Below, piece after piece: positions 62,142-64,000 of a DNA stretch of 64,000 nt (position 1 is its first letter; each line of letters starts with the position of its first letter). Source of the DNA: Planctomycetota bacterium (GTDB taxonomy: Bacteria > Planctomycetota > UBA1135 > JADKAF01). The DNA lies in NCBI GenBank assembly GCA_016793245.1, contig JAEUHW010000012.1:1-64000 (forward strand), given 5' to 3'. Below the pieces are notes generated by a model. It had not been told where the DNA came from. It did not search any database and was given only the letters and a program-made list of their open reading frames with translations. Made by a program: the position numbers and the translations under genes.

Positions 62142-64000
62142 ATGTCCCTCCTGCGCGCGCACTCCCTCACTCGGCTCCAAGGTTCCCGCACCCTGCTCGA
62201 CGCCGTCGACTTCTCGATCGAAGCCGATCAGAAGGTCGGCCTGATCGGCGCGAACGGCACCGGCAAGTCGACGCTCCTCCATCTCCTGGTCGGCCTCGAC
62301 GCCCCGGACGACGGGCGCATCGAAATCGCGCGCGGCGCTCTCGTGCGACTCCTCCCGCAAGAGCCGCGCCTCGATCCGCAGGCCACCGTAGGGGAGCTGC
62401 TCCGCGCGGGCCAAGTGCGCCGCCAAGCGCTGGACCGCGAGCTGGAAGAACTTCACGAAGCCCTCTCGATCACGCGCGACGAAGCCGAGATCCAGGCCCT
62501 ACTCGAAGCGCAGGGTCGCATGGAGGAGCACCTGCGCAGCCTGGGCGGCAGCGGCCTCGAGAACGACTTGGATCGCCTGCGCACCTTGCTCCGGCTTCCG
62601 CCGCTGGAAGCGCGCGCGGGCTCGCTCTCCGGGGGCGAAGCGCGCCGCACGGCGCTCGCGCGCGCGCTGATCGAGCAGCCCGATCTCCTGCTCCTCGACG
62701 AGCCGACGAACCACTTGGACCAAGAGGGCATCGAGTGGGTCGAGGAGACGCTGCAGAGCTGGAGCGGCGCCTTCGTCCTCGTGACGCATGACCGGGCCCT
62801 CCTCGACGCCTGCGTCGAGCACGTCTTCGAGCTCGACCGCGGGAAGCTCTACGAGTCCTTCGGCAACTACACCGACTACTTGGAGCAGCGCGCAGAGCGC
62901 CTGGAGCGCGAGGCGAAGGCCGAGGACAAGCGCCGCGCCTTCCTGCGCCGCGAGCTCGACTGGATCCGCCGCGGACCGAAGGCGCGCACGACGAAGGCGA
63001 AGGCGCGAGTCGATCGCTTCCGCAGCGCGGAGAACGACGTCCCCATCTCCTTGCCGGGCGACTTGAAGCTCGAGTTCCCGCCCGGGCCGCGGCTCGGGAC
63101 GCGCGGCATCGTGGCGAAGAAGGTCGGCCACGGTTTCGGCGAGCGCCGCCTCTTCCGGAACGTCGAGCTCGAGCTCGGCGCCGGTGAGCGCTTGGGGCTC
63201 ATCGGACCGAACGGCAGCGGCAAGACGACCTTGCTGCGCATCCTGATCGGCGAGCTCGCCCCCGAGGAAGGCGCGGTCGAGATCGGCGCCTCCGTGCGCT
63301 TCTCGCGCTTGCCGCAGGACCTGGTCGGCATCGACCCGCGCGTGAAGCTGATCGACTTCGTCGCGCACGCGAACGACCGCGGCCCCGACGCGCCGCCGGC
63401 GCACACGCTGCGCTCGTTCCTGGAGCGCCTGCTCTTCCGCCCCGACCAGCACGAGACCGAGCTCGGCAAGCTCTCCGGCGGCGAGCGCCGCCGCGCGCAG
63501 ATCGCGCGCCTGCTGCGCGAGCGCGGCAACGTCCTCGTGCTCGACGAGCCCACGAACGATCTCGACTTGCCGACGCTGCGCGTGCTCGAAGAAGCGCTGC
63601 TCAGCTTCCCCGGCACGGTGCTGCTGATCTCGCACGACCGCTGGTTCCTGGAGCGCGTCGCGACGCGCATCCTCGCGATCGAGCCGGGCGGACTCGTCGT
63701 CGATTACCCCGGAGGCTACGCGCCGTACATCGAGCGCCGCGCCGCGCGCGCCGCCGAAGCTGCCGCGGCCGCGAAGCAGGCCGCCGAGCGCGCCGCGCGC
63801 GCCGCCGCCGCGGAGAAGACCGCCGCGAGCGCGCCGAAGAAGTCGAAGCTCTCCTGGGCCGAGCAGAAGGAGCTCGACGCGCTGCCCGCGCGCTTGGAGC
63901 AGCTCGAGACGCGCCAGACGAACCTCGAAGCCTCGCTCGCCGCCCCCGAGCTCTATCGCAGCATCGAAGGGAACACGAAGGCGAAGGAGCTCACGGCCGA
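62142..64000 (+). CDS. ABC-F family ATPase, Uup-like (3' end outside window)
   Basis: The first 619 codons are present; the frame is open at the right edge. Two ABC domains: Walker A GANGTGKS (36-43) with signature LSGGEARRTALARAL and LLLLDEPTNHLD, then a second Walker A GPNGSGKT with KLSGGERRRAQIARLL and VLVLDEPTNDLD. A charged linker lies between them, and an Ala/Lys coiled-coil tail follows domain 2, as in Uup. No membrane domain is present, so it acts in the cytosol, probably on ribosomes or DNA branch structures. Confidence 0.94.
   Translation, partial: MSLLRAHSLTRLQGSRTLLDAVDFSIEADQKVGLIGANGTGKSTLLHLLVGLDAPDDGRIEIARGALVRLLPQEPRLDPQATVGELLRAGQVRRQALDRELEELHEALSITRDEAEIQALLEAQGRMEEHLRSLGGSGLENDLDRLRTLLRLPPLEARAGSLSGGEARRTALARALIEQPDLLLLDEPTNHLDQEGIEWVEETLQSWSGAFVLVTHDRALLDACVEHVFELDRGKLYESFGNYTDYLEQRAERLEREAKAEDKRRAFLRRELDWIRRGPKARTTKAKARVDRFRSAENDVPISLPGDLKLEFPPGPRLGTRGIVAKKVGHGFGERRLFRNVELELGAGERLGLIGPNGSGKTTLLRILIGELAPEEGAVEIGASVRFSRLPQDLVGIDPRVKLIDFVAHANDRGPDAPPAHTLRSFLERLLFRPDQHETELGKLSGGERRRAQIARLLRERGNVLVLDEPTNDLDLPTLRVLEEALLSFPGTVLLISHDRWFLERVATRILAIEPGGLVVDYPGGYAPYIERRAARAAEAAAAAKQAAERAARAAAAEKTAASAPKKSKLSWAEQKELDALPARLEQLETRQTNLEASLAAPELYRSIEGNTKAKELTA

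Overview
The window is 64 kb of a high-GC bacterial chromosome carrying ordinary core genes. There is no insertion sequence, prophage, integrase, CRISPR array, rRNA gene or replication origin that I can recognise. The mix points to a Gram-negative-type bacterium, most likely of the Planctomycetota or a neighbouring deep lineage. The mix is two ECF sigma/anti-sigma cassettes, long secreted proteins of unknown family, HEAT and TPR proteins, two PilT-type ATPases, an H+-type F1Fo ATPase with atpZ and an AtpI-like gene, a PurL with PurS-like repeats at its N terminus, and a long IleS. The phylum is an inference from content; no rRNA is present to settle it.

Layout. 1-6.1 kb (minus): acs (cut by the left edge), a 949-residue lipoprotein and a B12-type radical SAM protein, lying downstream of pheST. 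6.1-11.7 kb (minus): translation genes infC, rpmI, rplT, pheS, pheT, with unusually wide, hairpin-rich spacers and separate promoters before infC and rpmI. 11.9-20.9 kb (minus): a complete ATP synthase operon in the order atpZ, atpI-like, B, E, F, H, A, G, D, C, with a good promoter at the head and a terminator hairpin at the end. 21-26 kb (plus): hslU without hslV, then a translationally coupled sigma/anti-sigma/secreted-protein trio. 26-30.7 kb (plus): ndk, an RqcH-like NFACT gene, a TPR lipoprotein and mgtE. 30.8-35.8 kb (minus): a second ECF sigma/anti-sigma pair followed by a protease-dead HtrA-like PDZ protein and another PDZ protein, and accA. 36-39.7 kb (plus): purL-purQ. 39.7-48.3 kb: an 853-bp gene-poor gap, an unknown gene, ileS with a large insertion, fur, purD, and two back-to-back tRNA genes (Pro, Arg). 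48.4-51.4 kb (plus): a secreted haloperoxidase-type protein and a secreted kelch protein. 51.4-56.1 kb: two tandem-repeat arrays, one running into the 3' end of panD, then a minus-strand run pilT, pilT2, HEAT protein, panD. 56.3-64 kb: a secreted protein, a membrane-anchored protein with carboxypeptidase-regulatory-like repeats, a Gfo/Idh/MocA oxidoreductase and an ABC-F protein cut by the right edge.

How it fits together. Most genes serve translation, energy and purine synthesis. The less ordinary parts are the ECF/anti-sigma/pseudo-HtrA/PDZ operon (a plausible envelope-stress circuit), the PilT-PilT-HEAT cluster, the infC start at an ATC codon behind a strong Shine-Dalgarno site, the ~110-residue insertion and altered KMSKS loop of IleS, an HslU that lacks the usual C-terminal HslV-docking residues, and the 32-bp repeat array whose phase includes the panD stop codon. 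No clear novel defence or mobile system was found.
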